NCBI RefSeq assembly: GCF_022201045.2
Contig: NC_068559.1
Location: 5,802,501 to 5,866,500, forward strand
Origin: Citrus sinensis
Taxonomy: Eukaryota; Streptophyta; Magnoliopsida; Sapindales; Rutaceae
Length of the DNA: 64,000 nucleotides
Direction of reading: 5' to 3'
Below, one piece after another: positions 22,181 through 32,600 of this stretch. The translations under genes and the position numbers were made by a program. Each line of letters begins with the position of its first letter. Position 1 is the stretch's first letter. The notes beneath the pieces are model-generated. The model did no database searches and had not been told where the DNA came from. It saw only the letters and a list, made by a program, of their open reading frames with translations.

Positions 22181-22720
22181 ATGGCAAGATTTAGGGTTAT
22201 TGTTGGTGCTACATTCTTGATTATGCTCCTTGTGGACATCTCCTTTGCTGCTAGACAATCAAAGGCTTTGGATAGAGGAGGTGCTTCTGGGTCGGGTTCT
22301 GGTTACGGGTCAGGGAGTGGGGCGGGGCATGGCAATACACAAGGATATGGTAGAGGAGGTGGTGGAGGAGGAGGGGGCGGAGGAGGCGGAGGTGGTGGTA
22401 GTTCTGGGTATGGGTCGGGTAGCGGGTACGGGTCTGGGTATGGAAGTGGAGGAGGAAACGGTGGAGGTGGCGGAGGCGGTAGAGGAGGTGGTGGTGGTGG
22501 AGGCTCCGGAATAGGTGGTGGGTCCGGGTATGGAAGCGGGTCCGGGTATGGAAGTGGGTACGGAAGTGGTGGAGGTAGAGGAGGAGGCGGTGGCGGAGGA
22601 GGAGGAGGCGGTGGCGGTGGCGGTGGAGGAAACGGTTCAGACTATGGTAGCGGATCCGGATACGGATCGGGCTACGGCTCCGGATACGGTGGTGGAGAAG
22701 GAGATGATGAATTGCCATGA
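22181..22720 (+). CDS. Secreted glycine-rich protein 1 (GRP)
   Basis: Single exon, 179 residues from the ATG at 22181. An in-frame ATG lies 12 bp upstream, but alignment with the paralogue (MARFRVIVG) favours 22181. Residues 1-24 form a signal peptide with hydrophobic core ATFLIMLLVDISFA, likely cut after SFA. The mature part starts with ARQSKAL and is otherwise almost all glycine: blocks of poly-Gly and YGSGSGYGSG repeats, ending GDDELP. This is the layout of plant structural cell-wall glycine-rich proteins; the regular tyrosines could be cross-linked. A polyadenylation signal AATAAA is at 22814-22819. Its function beyond cell-wall association is inferred. Confidence 0.85.
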   Translation: MARFRVIVGATFLIMLLVDISFAARQSKALDRGGASGSGSGYGSGSGAGHGNTQGYGRGGGGGGGGGGGGGGGSSGYGSGSGYGSGYGSGGGNGGGGGGGRGGGGGGGSGIGGGSGYGSGSGYGSGYGSGGGRGGGGGGGGGGGGGGGGGNGSDYGSGSGYGSGYGSGYGGGEGDDELP

Positions 22721-22900
22721 ACGGGATGAACATGAAGATTTCTGTTTCACTAGATAGCAATTGCATAATTCTTCAATCCCAACTACTGCCTGCTGGCATT
22801 CGTAACATTCTCAAATAAAATTGTAGCGGATTCATCTCGTGCATATTGCTTATGCATGCATGCATGCACGGAGGGAACGTTGCACTTCTTTCTGCATGCT

Positions 22901-23398
22901 TACTCTATCTACTATATATGTCGGTGTCATTGTTATTTATTTATTTTTTTCTTTTTGAATATATATTTGTCATTGTTATCATCAAATGTTATGGCTAAAA
23001 TATTATACAAATAAAAATTTAATTACTTGGCGATTTGTTTAATACACGTGGTAATTAGCAACTTTTTACATGCCCTATTCATATTTGCCGTCAATATTCG
23101 TATCGCCAGTGACTCAGGCAATTTTGTTCTATAATAACATTCCCTTTTTCGATTAAAAAGGCGAACGAACATCTTCGAGGTTTGTGATAAGAATCCCCAG
23201 TAGCAAAACGTAATTACAAACACTACGAAAATCTCAACTTCAAACATGTCAATGTCATTAACTTCAAATTGAGGAATCTTAAGCTTGCAGCCTTGGCTCA
23301 CCAAACAACGAAATTGCACCTATCTTCTTTCCATTTTTTCACAATTTTCAATGGGTTTACCCTTCCGAGTCTTTAGTAGGCATAGGCTGATTGATGGA
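22901..23398. other. Spacer between GRP gene 1 and the first solo LTR
   Basis: AT-rich. A minus-strand open frame at 23023-23319 has no recognised domain and is probably chance. Confidence 0.4.
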
Positions 23399-24379
23399 TG
23401 TTAGAAAAACGAACACAGTGAGTTGACAATTTAAATTGCAATTAATTGAAAAAAAAATGTAAACTAGCAATCGGAAACAGCAAATGAAGAACAGAAGAGA
23501 AATGAAACGGAATAAGAAATATAAACCCGAGGCCTACACAAGGCAGTTTCCTTAAAACAGATTTACCACCTCTTCGGAGTGCTTAAGATCTGCTGGTATC
23601 TAATTCCTAGGATACAACAGGTACGAATTTCCAGTCAAGCACATGCTAGAAATTCCGGCGAACCACAATAGGTAACTCGATAAGAGAAAGATGAAGAAGG
23701 ATGAAAGGAAAAACAAGTGTGCTTTGTGCTGATTTTTCAAATGTTCAAAAACAGATGAGGAGATGCCTTTTTATAATCATGTGAGGATGTAACAGCTGAT
23801 GTGTATTGAATTTCCGAATTCAATATGTTTTATTTAATTGCTATAACAGCTAAATCAATTCAATGAATTGATTTCAAAATTGAATTAAAAAACGTGAACA
23901 ACAGTTAAAAATAATTGTAAAAGCTGTTACACATTCTTTTAAACATCAAACTGTTACAATAAAAAATTAAAAGCATGCAAAGCTTGCATGATGATGTTCG
24001 GCTAAAACATTTCGCGCTCACACGAGTTCGACCAAATCGGTCCTGGATTTGCACCCCCCATGCGCACGCGCGTGTGGAGAGAGTCTCTATCTTTATAATC
24101 CTTACCCATGCATGGTTAAGTGTTTATATATATACACTAATTCCTAGACTTCTTTTTCCCATGTGGGATAAGCCTCATTTCCTTTCAAATTTCTAACTTT
24201 AAGGGTGAACTTTGAGAGATAATTTCTCATTCACCCAAGCACCATTTTGAGAAAATAAGATTATACTATTGAAGTATCAATGGAGTAGAATCCGAACCTC
24301 ACAATATTTTGCACTTTCATTAAGTGAGACCCACTCAAAATGTGCCCTTAAAATAGCATGTTATGCTATTTTTTCAACA
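23399..24379. mobile_element. Solo LTR, copy 1
   Basis: The 981-bp sequence begins TGTTAGAAAAACGAACACAG and ends TTTTTTCAACA, giving TG...CA termini. It is flanked by a perfect 5-bp direct repeat, ATGGA, at 23394-23398 and 24380-24384. No internal retrotransposon sequence or second LTR adjoins it, so it is a solo LTR left by recombination. A TATATATATACAC stretch near 24125 may be its promoter. Superfamily not determined. Confidence 0.93.
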
Positions 24380-24384
24380 ATGGA

Positions 24385-25764
24385 GGCTGCACAAATTGGG
24401 TATCTAAGCTACAGTTCTAACCTGAGTTTGTTCTTTAGCGTTACTATTTCTATTAACGTTTTGTCAGCCTTCAGTTTCTTTAGTATGTTTATAATATTTA
24501 TGTAGGGTCTTACACTCTTACTATATTACATATAATATATCTTACAACAAACTCAAATGTAGTTGTTCATAACTTTCTAGTAATTTCACAGGTTGTCATT
24601 CTCTTATATTAAGTGACGACTTTTGGGTTATTGTAAGTTACATATTATATGTAACTTAGCAAATGTCATTTATGGATGTCTTTGAAATTACAGAAATTCT
24701 GTTGCTCGACATTTTCAGCAACACTAGATGCAATGAGATTATAACCTAGAAAATGAAACAAAGATTTGGAAAAAGAAAGTACGTACCTTGGTATCATCAA
24801 GGAAGGCTAGCTCATACAGTTCCTCGAAAAGAAAGAACGGCAACTGATTTTGAAGAATGAGAAAAGCTCAGGAAATGATCTACTTGACCTTAATAACATC
24901 TCATTGAAGCTTAAAGATGCAAAAACAAAGAATCAGTTACGATCAAATTCACGAATCATCACCCGAAAAAGAAAATAGGAACATACTGAAATGTCCGGTA
25001 CCACAACACAACACAGCTAAATACTAAATATCTGAGGTTATTACAATATTATAAACTGTATTTATTTCCACTGTCAGCCAGTTAAAATGTTATAATAATC
25101 TTTTATTAATGTGGTAAACCACTTGTCTTATGATTTACAATGTAGTAAAAGTCTAATTATTTACAATATTATAAACAGTGTCCTGATCTTTATAATTAAA
25201 GTCCGAACTCTCCGATTGAAAAAATTTTCTATATATATATATATAACACGTCTTTGAACATTTTTGAAATTCTATTGAAACCTGGCCTTTACTTTTATTT
25301 TCCATAGCTTTACTACTGAATATTAATAAAAATTGACAAAAATAATTCGAATTAAAATTACAAATCATTTCTTTCTGCAATGATAAACGGTTAGGAGCTT
25401 TGCCACCACCAATGTGTAGAGCTGCTTACGTTCCTATGCAAAATTGATCAGGTGGCTGTGTACCGCCAAACGCCGCCGTTCAACGGGACGTCCCCACACC
25501 CCCCCCCCCCAACAAAAAAAACTTTTAGTTGTTTAATAATTAATAATTTACTTAATTTGTTTTATTCATTAATTATGAATTTACTAAAACATATTAGTTA
25601 GTTAATAAAAATTTGATGTAAAAATTTTTCTTCACCATCAATTTTATACAGCTAAAACGTGACTAGTATCAAATGTAGCTATGGCTTCAAAACAAGGACG
25701 GATATTCGTTCTTGTAGGCTATATTTACTTTATATTACGTGCTGATCATCATTAATAATCAGAT
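24385..25764. other. Spacer between solo LTR 1 and duplication copy B
   Basis: AT-rich. It contains a near-perfect short palindrome at about 24633-24657 (TAAGTTACATA around a 3-base centre), two copies of TTACAATATTATAAAC at about 25040 and 25162, and a run of Cs at 25500-25510. No gene is seen. Confidence 0.4.
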
Positions 25765-26160
25765 GATAACGTACGAAACCACTAGTAAGCAATTTTTGTT
25801 AAGTTGATATGCATGATCAAGGATGTTTATTAAAAAAATGTATTTGATTAGTGAACGAAATTGTGCATAATGATTAGAAATGAAAGTGCATAGAGAGCTA
25901 GGTGGTTCAATTCACAACAAAGTTATTAACCGGAGGAATTCTATAATATATCAAATGTGATACAATCAACTAATGCATATATGATATGTAAAATTGAATT
26001 TAATATAACCATCACATGCATGGTATTTTCTAAAAATAAATGCACACATGTCATAACATTATTTACTTATTGTATGATTGACATGATATGTGTAATGTAT
26101 TCTCGAATAATCTAATTTCTCCAGCAAATGATGAAAAAAAAAAAGAAGAAATAGACCTAT

Positions 26161-27043
26161 TGTAAGAAAAAACAAACACAGTGAGTTAATCAAATAAAAC
26201 CAATAGGTAAATTAACTGCAGCAATGTAAACAATAACTGGAAATCACAACTGGAAAAGCAGTAAGGAAAAGAAAAATCGAAACAGAAAATGAAACCCGAG
26301 GCCTGTACAGGATAATTTCCTTAAAACAGATTTACCACCTACTGAAGTATTTTAGGTCTGCTGGTAACTGTTTCCCAGGATACAACGGGCACGAATTTTC
26401 GGTCAACCACAGACAGGTAATTCCAGCGAACCACAACAGTGGCAAACTCGATCAGAAAAACAGACAAAAGAAGGAGAAAAGAGAAATTGCAAGTGCTTTG
26501 TGTGCTGGTTTCAGTGTGTGCAAAAACAGAAGACGAGGTGCCTTTTTATACTCATGTGAGGATGTAACAGCAACATTGTATTGAATTTTTGAATTCAATA
26601 TATGCCATTAAATAGTTATAACAACCAATTGGGCTGACATTCGCGTACGCAGAACGCGCACGAGTTTAAACCAAATAGGTCTTGAATGTGCACCCCCCTG
26701 CGCACGCGCGTGTGGAGAGAGCCTCTATCCTTATAATTCTTACTCATCCATGGTTAAGTGTTTATATATAAATACTAATCCCTTGGCTTCTTTTTCCCAT
26801 GTGGGATAAGCCTCATTTGCCATGTGGGATAAGCCTCATTTCCTTTCAAATTTCTAACTTCAAAGGTGAACTTTGGGAGACAATTTCTCATTTACCCAAA
26901 TACCATTTCGAGAAAATAAAATTACACTTTTGAAGTATTAACGGAATAGAATCCGAACCTCACAAGATTTCTCACTTTCGCTGAGTGAGACGCACTCAAA
27001 ATGTGCCCTTAAAATAACATATAGACATGCTATTTTTTCAACA
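26161..27043. mobile_element. Solo LTR, copy 2 (same family as 23399-24379)
   Basis: The 883-bp sequence starts TGTAAGAAAAAACAAACACAG and ends TTTTTTCAACA. It is flanked by a perfect 5-bp repeat, CCTAT, at 26156-26160 and 27044-27048. It aligns along its length with solo LTR 1 but has lost about 140 bp in the middle and carries a 24-bp internal duplication (CCATGTGGGATAAGCCTCAT twice, about 26795-26845). Confidence 0.93.
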
Positions 27044-27558
27044 CCTATCGTGTTCTTGAATGCAAGACGCCATGATTGAAAGCATGCTATGCAAATATGA
27101 AAAATGGCAAATGCAAAATAAGAATTGAAATTAGGGATGATATACTTGTCGTGCATGCCAGTTGTCAACCTTGCATTTGAAGAAATAAGGATATCAATAT
27201 GACAATATCCCACTAAAATTCGTCAAGATGATTTTGATAAGGAATTTTGATAGGCGTGTTAGTGGAAGTGTTTATGCCTTAGGATTTTTTGGGGTCAATT
27301 TCCACAAATAAACTAAAATAATTTACAAAAGGGATGCAATTCCTACATTCTTAAGAAGACAAATGTTGCATACCATCACCACATGAGAAACTAGCATTGG
27401 CATGCATGCACTGAAAGCGGTGTACTTCAAATGTGAACAGATTAACAAACTGGTGCAGAAGCATTAAGCATCAAGCATGCACATGCATTACAATGGTCCC
27501 CTTCAATTCAAAAATGCTATGTAAATCGTATGTTTTAGTTTAGGACCCCTTTAAAGTC

Positions 27559-27564
<6 letters not shown>

Positions 27565-27621
<57 letters not shown>

Positions 27622-27660
27622 TTTATTCTTTATATGCAAAGAGAGAGAGAGAGAGAGAGA
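27565..27660. repeat. AG microsatellites upstream of GRP gene 2
   Basis: About 25 AG units at 27565-27615 and ten GA units at 27641-27660. The equivalent position in copy A has none; copy A instead has a TC/CA repeat further upstream. Confidence 0.95.
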
Positions 27661-27855
27661 TGTGGCAGTGAGGCGAAGACAAGGAAACAAGATAATAGAG
27701 TACACACCCACAATATCACCGTCACCACCAACACCACTAACTCTAACCCATAGAGACACGTACGTTCTCTACTTATAATCTTTAAAATTACTTAAACGCT
27801 CTTTCAAAGAAGCTAGAATTTCGGCAAACGTTGGATAAAGGTAACCCTTTTCAGT

Positions 27856-27868
27856 CCTATATATAGGG
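27856..27868 (+). promoter_or_regulatory. TATA box of GRP gene 2
   Basis: CCTATATATAGGG lies about 170 bp before the ATG, aligned with the TATA box of GRP gene 1. Confidence 0.7.
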
Positions 27869-28028
27869 ACCCTACCTTGCCATATAATTCACTTATCAGC
27901 AAGAAACTATAGAGATTAAGTAGTTTTGTATGTACTGAGTGTGTGTTTAAGTAAACAGTGAGTGAGCTTTGTACATTGTTGTACTTCTTGTAAAACCCTA
28001 CGTTTGAGTTTTTGAGAGTTCGGAAAAT

Positions 28029-28493
28029 ATGGCAAGGTTTAGGGTGATTGTTGGTGTAGCGTTCTTGATTATGGTCCTTGTGGACTGCTCCTTTGCCGCT
28101 AGACAATCAAAGGCTTTACATGGAGGAGGTGGCGGAGGAGGAGGCGGAGGCAGAGGAGGTGGTGGAGGAGGCAGTTTTGGGTCGGGGAGTAGGTATGGGT
28201 CTGGTAGTGGATATGGGTCTGGGTATGGAAGTGGTGGAGGAAACGGTGGAGGTGGTGGAGGCGGAGGCGGTAGAGGAGGTGGCGGTGGTGGAGGCTCCGG
28301 AGTTGGAGGTGGGTCTGGATATGGAAGCGGGTCTGGATACGGAAGTGGATATGGAAGTGGTGGAGGTAGAGGAGGAGGAGGCGGTGGAGGAGGAGGAGGA
28401 GGAGGCGGAGGAGGAGGCCATGGTGGCGGATCTGGATATGGGTCGGGCCAGGGTTCCGGATACGGTGGTGGAGGAGGTGATGAATCCCCATAA
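28029..28493 (+). CDS. Secreted glycine-rich protein 2 (GRP), paralogue of GRP 1
   Basis: Single exon, 154 residues. The signal peptide (MARFRVIVG, core VAFLIMVLVDCSFA) and the mature start ARQSKAL are nearly identical to GRP 1. The glycine part has the same order of blocks (poly-Gly, YGSGSGYGSGYGSG, poly-Gly, YGSG) but is about 25 residues shorter, by contraction of Gly runs and loss of a GHGNTQGYGRG-like segment near the N-terminus. It ends GDESP. Likely a cell-wall structural protein like its neighbour. It is about 5.9 kb downstream and in the same orientation, a classic tandem duplicate. Confidence 0.85.
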   Translation: MARFRVIVGVAFLIMVLVDCSFAARQSKALHGGGGGGGGGGRGGGGGGSFGSGSRYGSGSGYGSGYGSGGGNGGGGGGGGGRGGGGGGGSGVGGGSGYGSGSGYGSGYGSGGGRGGGGGGGGGGGGGGGGHGGGSGYGSGQGSGYGGGGGDESP

Positions 28494-28558
28494 ACATGAA
28501 CACATGAAGGTTCCTGTTTCATTAGGTAGCAATTAGCAATGCACTCTTCAATCCCACT

Positions 28559-28680
28559 TTTTACTTTTGGCATTAGTAATTCTCAAATAAAATTGTAGCG
28601 GATTCACTTCATGCATGCATTTCACTTTTGGCATTTGTAATTCTCAAATAAAATTGTAGCGAATTCACTCCTTGCATGCG
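28559..28680 (+). repeat. 61-bp tandem duplication of the GRP 2 poly-A signal region
   Basis: Two units (28559-28619 and 28620-28680), each with CTCAAATAAAATTGTAGCG. This gives two AATAAA signals, at 28586-28591 and 28647-28652. GRP gene 1 has only one. Confidence 0.88.
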
Positions 28681-28760
28681 GTTTGTGCATGCATGGCGGG
28701 GAAAGTTGCATTTCTTTCTGCATGTGTCTCTACGATACTGCTATACACATGCTTTGTTAT

Positions 28761-29627
28761 TACCAAGGTTTATTGATACATCAATGCAAAATAAAAATTT
28801 ACCCGTGTGCTAGTTATAGCATTATTCAACCAGCCCTTGTATACATTTCACACCCATATCTATGGAAGTTTCGAAACCATGAACGTTTTGTCTACATCCT
28901 TATATTCAAGTGAAACGGTTTGTTGAACAAAAACATTGCTGTACATTAGGCTTTCTTCCAAGAGCGTTTCAACAACTTAAATAAGGAACTGGTAAAATTT
29001 GAAGCAACAACCAAGAGGCCGCAACAGGCAACTTCCTTTCCAACAGTGTCAAAAAAACTGACTAGAGTGAAAAGAGTTCATGTAAGATGACCAGTGACTA
29101 ATACAAGACCTTTCAAGACAATCGGCCTGTTATCATATTAAATGGCAACACTAGGAAGAAATGACGACAGCATATAACATTCAATAAGGAAGCAAATGAC
29201 AGTGTGTTTAAGCAACAATCATCCGTTAGGAGAAACATTGTTTCAGAACAAAAACCTCATAACTTAATCTAAAGCTTAGTTTCCTAACAAAAAACATTAA
29301 TTTAATGCTGGTTAATTTAGAGAAGGCTACAACTGAATGAGAAACGAATGAAGCTAACTCTAGTATTCAGCAAAGCAATGATGGCCTATTCCGACGAACT
29401 TCTTTATATGGAGCTCGATGTAAAGCTGTATATTAAGAATCCCTGTATGATGCTCTGCCTCAACAAAAGTAAATACCGTTCTTCCTTCTATTCCCATTAC
29501 TGTTATCAGATTTCTCACCAACTCATTTTGCGAGGACACACACATACTCACATGTATTTTAGATCATCAAATCATAAGCAGGTCCACCAAAAGATTGTCA
29601 ACGACAATTAGTTGCAATACTTGAGAA
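28761..29627. other. Spacer and 3' UTR of the BTR1-like gene
   Basis: Non-coding. The 3' UTR of the minus-strand KH gene should lie in the right part. The plus-strand open frame at 29348-29611 has no recognisable content. Confidence 0.4.
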
Positions 29628-32600
29628 CTAATCCATCAACCGGTCGGAAGCATATGCTACCTTCTGCATTATCATGGACTCAGCTGTACGGATTGATCGC
29701 TGGGGCCCAGAGATTGTGACTTTCCTGCAAGCCATGTACCAGAAAGCAAAAGATTAGAAAAGCTTTGAACTATAATTTTCCAAAACAACAGATTGATGAA
29801 CTCTTTGTTCACTTTTGTACCTCTCAGATGTTCCAGAGAAGAAATCACCCCTATCTGATACCTTTATCCTAGCCCCACTGATCTGCAATATTTGAGTTGC
29901 TCCACTTCAGTGCATACGTAATCTTATATAAACTAACTTAAATAATTCGCCATTCACTAACCTGACTAATTTCCATTATGTTCCTTCCACCACGACCAAC
30001 AACAAACCCAATATGCTCATCCGCCACACCAATTGTCAGTGAGTTCGTACGATCATCCTAAAAATCAAAAGAAGGCTGTTGGTCATTCAAAATCAACATA
30101 CTCAAAAGCATTTTTTACTCCGAGAATCAGTTATCAGAAAAGCACATTAACATGAAATATTAAAACAGAGATTTCTTATTTGAACAGGTTCAATGCATTC
30201 ATTTGATACAAGAATTTGCCACAGAATAAACCACTTTTTCCATTAAGGCAGCAAATATACGATCTAATAAGTATAACCAGGATCCCACTCTACAAGTTCA
30301 CATGGAGAGGAGTCCACAAAGAGAAGATGTAAATTCATATGCTTGAACAAATTGTCAAGCAACTATGTTTCCAGGACCTTAGAAACAAGGAAATTCCCTT
30401 TAAGCATTGTGACTAACATGATTCTATAATCTGTTTCTGGAAAAAACTTGAACTTTTAAAGTTTTCAGCAGTGCAGATATCAGCATGAAGATGCTATACA
30501 AAATAATAATTGGTTAAACTACCTAGTCAACTTAGTATCATCCGGGTAAAAGGTCAAGTTCTTGAAAAGAGGGGGGGGAGTTTCTATTACACAATTTCAT
30601 AATAACCTGGAAGAAGATCAGGCAGCTGATAAATTAATCATGCTAATTTCAACCCAGTGTAAAAGTGAAGTTATTCCAGAAACAAGTAGCATAAGACACA
30701 GTGTCTCAAAGAGGTGGGGCCTGGCCTAATTCCAATGAGCCCAACCAAGCATGTTTGAACTTCTGAATTGCACACATTCATTAAGCCTCAATCTGGGCAA
30801 GCAGACATTCTCAGCAAATCAGCATTCATTAAGTCTTATCTCTTCATATATTGACAAACTAAAATGACAGATAATTGGCTGAGCAATTAAAATAATTAAT
30901 AACATTCCAACAGGATTCAAGGGCCATGGAAGGAGAACCTTGTTATTCTGAAACTTTCTTCCACCCATATTGGGTCCATAGTGTGCTGCTGTATTGTGTG
31001 GCACTGCTGGAACAGGAGGCGGCACAGCCCCATATGGCATGCCGTGAAAACCAGAGAAGAAAACACCTAAAAATTCAAGTTAAAAACAAATTAAAATTCC
31101 AACATAATAATTGAGACAACGTAGTTCCAGCAACGACGAGGATCATGCTACATTAATCAACTAATAGACTATAAATTACAAAAGAGGAAGGATCATTAAC
31201 AATTAGGGAACAAAGCCATAGCACTAATTACTAACCAAAATACTTTTGGAAATTAAAAAAAAAAAAAAAAAAAAACTACAGACATAGCATAATTTCAGTA
31301 CTCACTAGGAACCATGTACATTGATCACAACACGCAATTTTTAGAAGTTACAACAGACAAATGAACATTAAAATTAGTACAAACCATACAACTGACTAAC
31401 GACCAAATTCTTTTAAAATGTTTTTCTAAAAAAAAATTCCCAAATATCACAAACGAATCAACTCTTTTCTCTCATATACTGACTCAGAATTAGATATATG
31501 GTAATCTTCCCGAATGCTTTTTGCCAGGGTCAGGTTCCACTAATCCAATTCCAGTCATTTTTCCATCAACATAGCTGCTGTACTTGTTTGCTCTTGAACA
31601 TTGTGCCAGCAGCAATATAGAAACACTAGGAAGCATGATTTAGAAAAGAAGGGCGGAGTGAGAAACGGAAGAATGGATAGGTGTCAAATTCCAGTTCTAG
31701 CTCATGGTACACCCCAAAATAAATACATCAGGAAATTTTAAACTTGCAAGATAGAGTGCTTTTGAGCCACTTCTTTTACTCAAAATAATAACTAGAAACT
31801 CCAGATTGAGGAAATCTGACTTTCACATTTCATACCAGAGCCAAAACACAATCACCAGATATAAAAGGTTAAATAAAGGTGTCAAAAAGAAGTTTAAAGC
31901 AAAGCAAAGCATTTAAAACTTGAAAGTAGCATACAAAAAACTACAAGGAGATGGTGTGACAACAGCGGGATTGAATACACTAATCATAAAAGACATACCA
32001 GCATATGTATAGGGAACTGTCATAGTCTGCGAGTAAAGAGTATCTTCCGATAGCTTTAACAGAATCAATTCAAGAGCCCTCATCTGCTCATCAAGAGTTC
32101 CTGTCAGGGTCACTAGCCTATCATTCAACCCATAATAACTATGATCCAGACGAGATATTTTAATAACAGCTTGGGAGTCATCCATAAATGACCTGCACAA
32201 GGTCAAAATGATGTCAGTGTTGACTTATTTTTCATTTTAAGGGCTTTGGTAGCGGATATAGGAATATATAAATGACCATTTGCTTTTCACCATATTCTCA
32301 GGAGCAACTGTTAAGGAACCACGAAATGCAAAAATGGTCAAACTTGAAATCCAATACAAGTAGAAAACTAAATGTAATGATCCTTAAAGTAACCCTAATT
32401 TTTACCTCAGCCAGGACTATGGTTTGGGCCACACAACTATAGATCTATTGATAGGAAAGCTTGATTTATTGTTATCTTCTTCTTCCCCCCCCCCCCCCCC
32501 CCCCCCCCCCTTTTTTTTTTAACTCAGAACAGGAAGAGGGGGAAAGGGATGGGAGTGTTTAAAGAAACAAGTACAAAAGGTGCTTCCTCTAAAGCAACCA

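Larger units (their letters stand above)
20790..22900 (+). repeat. Segmental duplication, copy A (contains GRP gene 1)
   Basis: Homologous to 25765-28760. Shared blocks include the stretch with GGTGGTTCAAT near 20925, the GCCATGATTGAAAGCATGC block near 21020, the AATATCCCACTAAAATTC block near 21140, the promoter, the coding sequence and the 3' UTR. Copy A has an extra stretch around 21250-21480 with a TC/CA microsatellite (21384-21420). At about 20973-20977 copy A retains the uninterrupted CCTAT site into which the second solo LTR inserted in copy B. Confidence 0.85.
25765..28760 (+). repeat. Segmental duplication, copy B (contains GRP gene 2), split by solo LTR 2
   Basis: Homologous to 20790-22900 once the LTR at 26161-27043 and one copy of its CCTAT duplication are removed. 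Gene, promoter and 3' UTR are all retained. Copy B has AG-repeat expansions at 27565-27615 and 27641-27660 before the promoter, and a duplicated poly-A signal region at 28559-28680. Confidence 0.85.

Noticed and set aside
22251-22766. Minus-strand His/Arg/Leu-rich frame over GRP gene 1
   Set aside because: Antisense shadow of a glycine-rich coding region, low complexity and without domain or start context.
27998-28573. Minus-strand 191-codon proline-rich frame that looks like an extensin
   Set aside because: It is the exact antisense of the GRP 2 gene. Glycine codons GGN read backwards give NCC codons, so a long proline-rich open frame is expected by chance.
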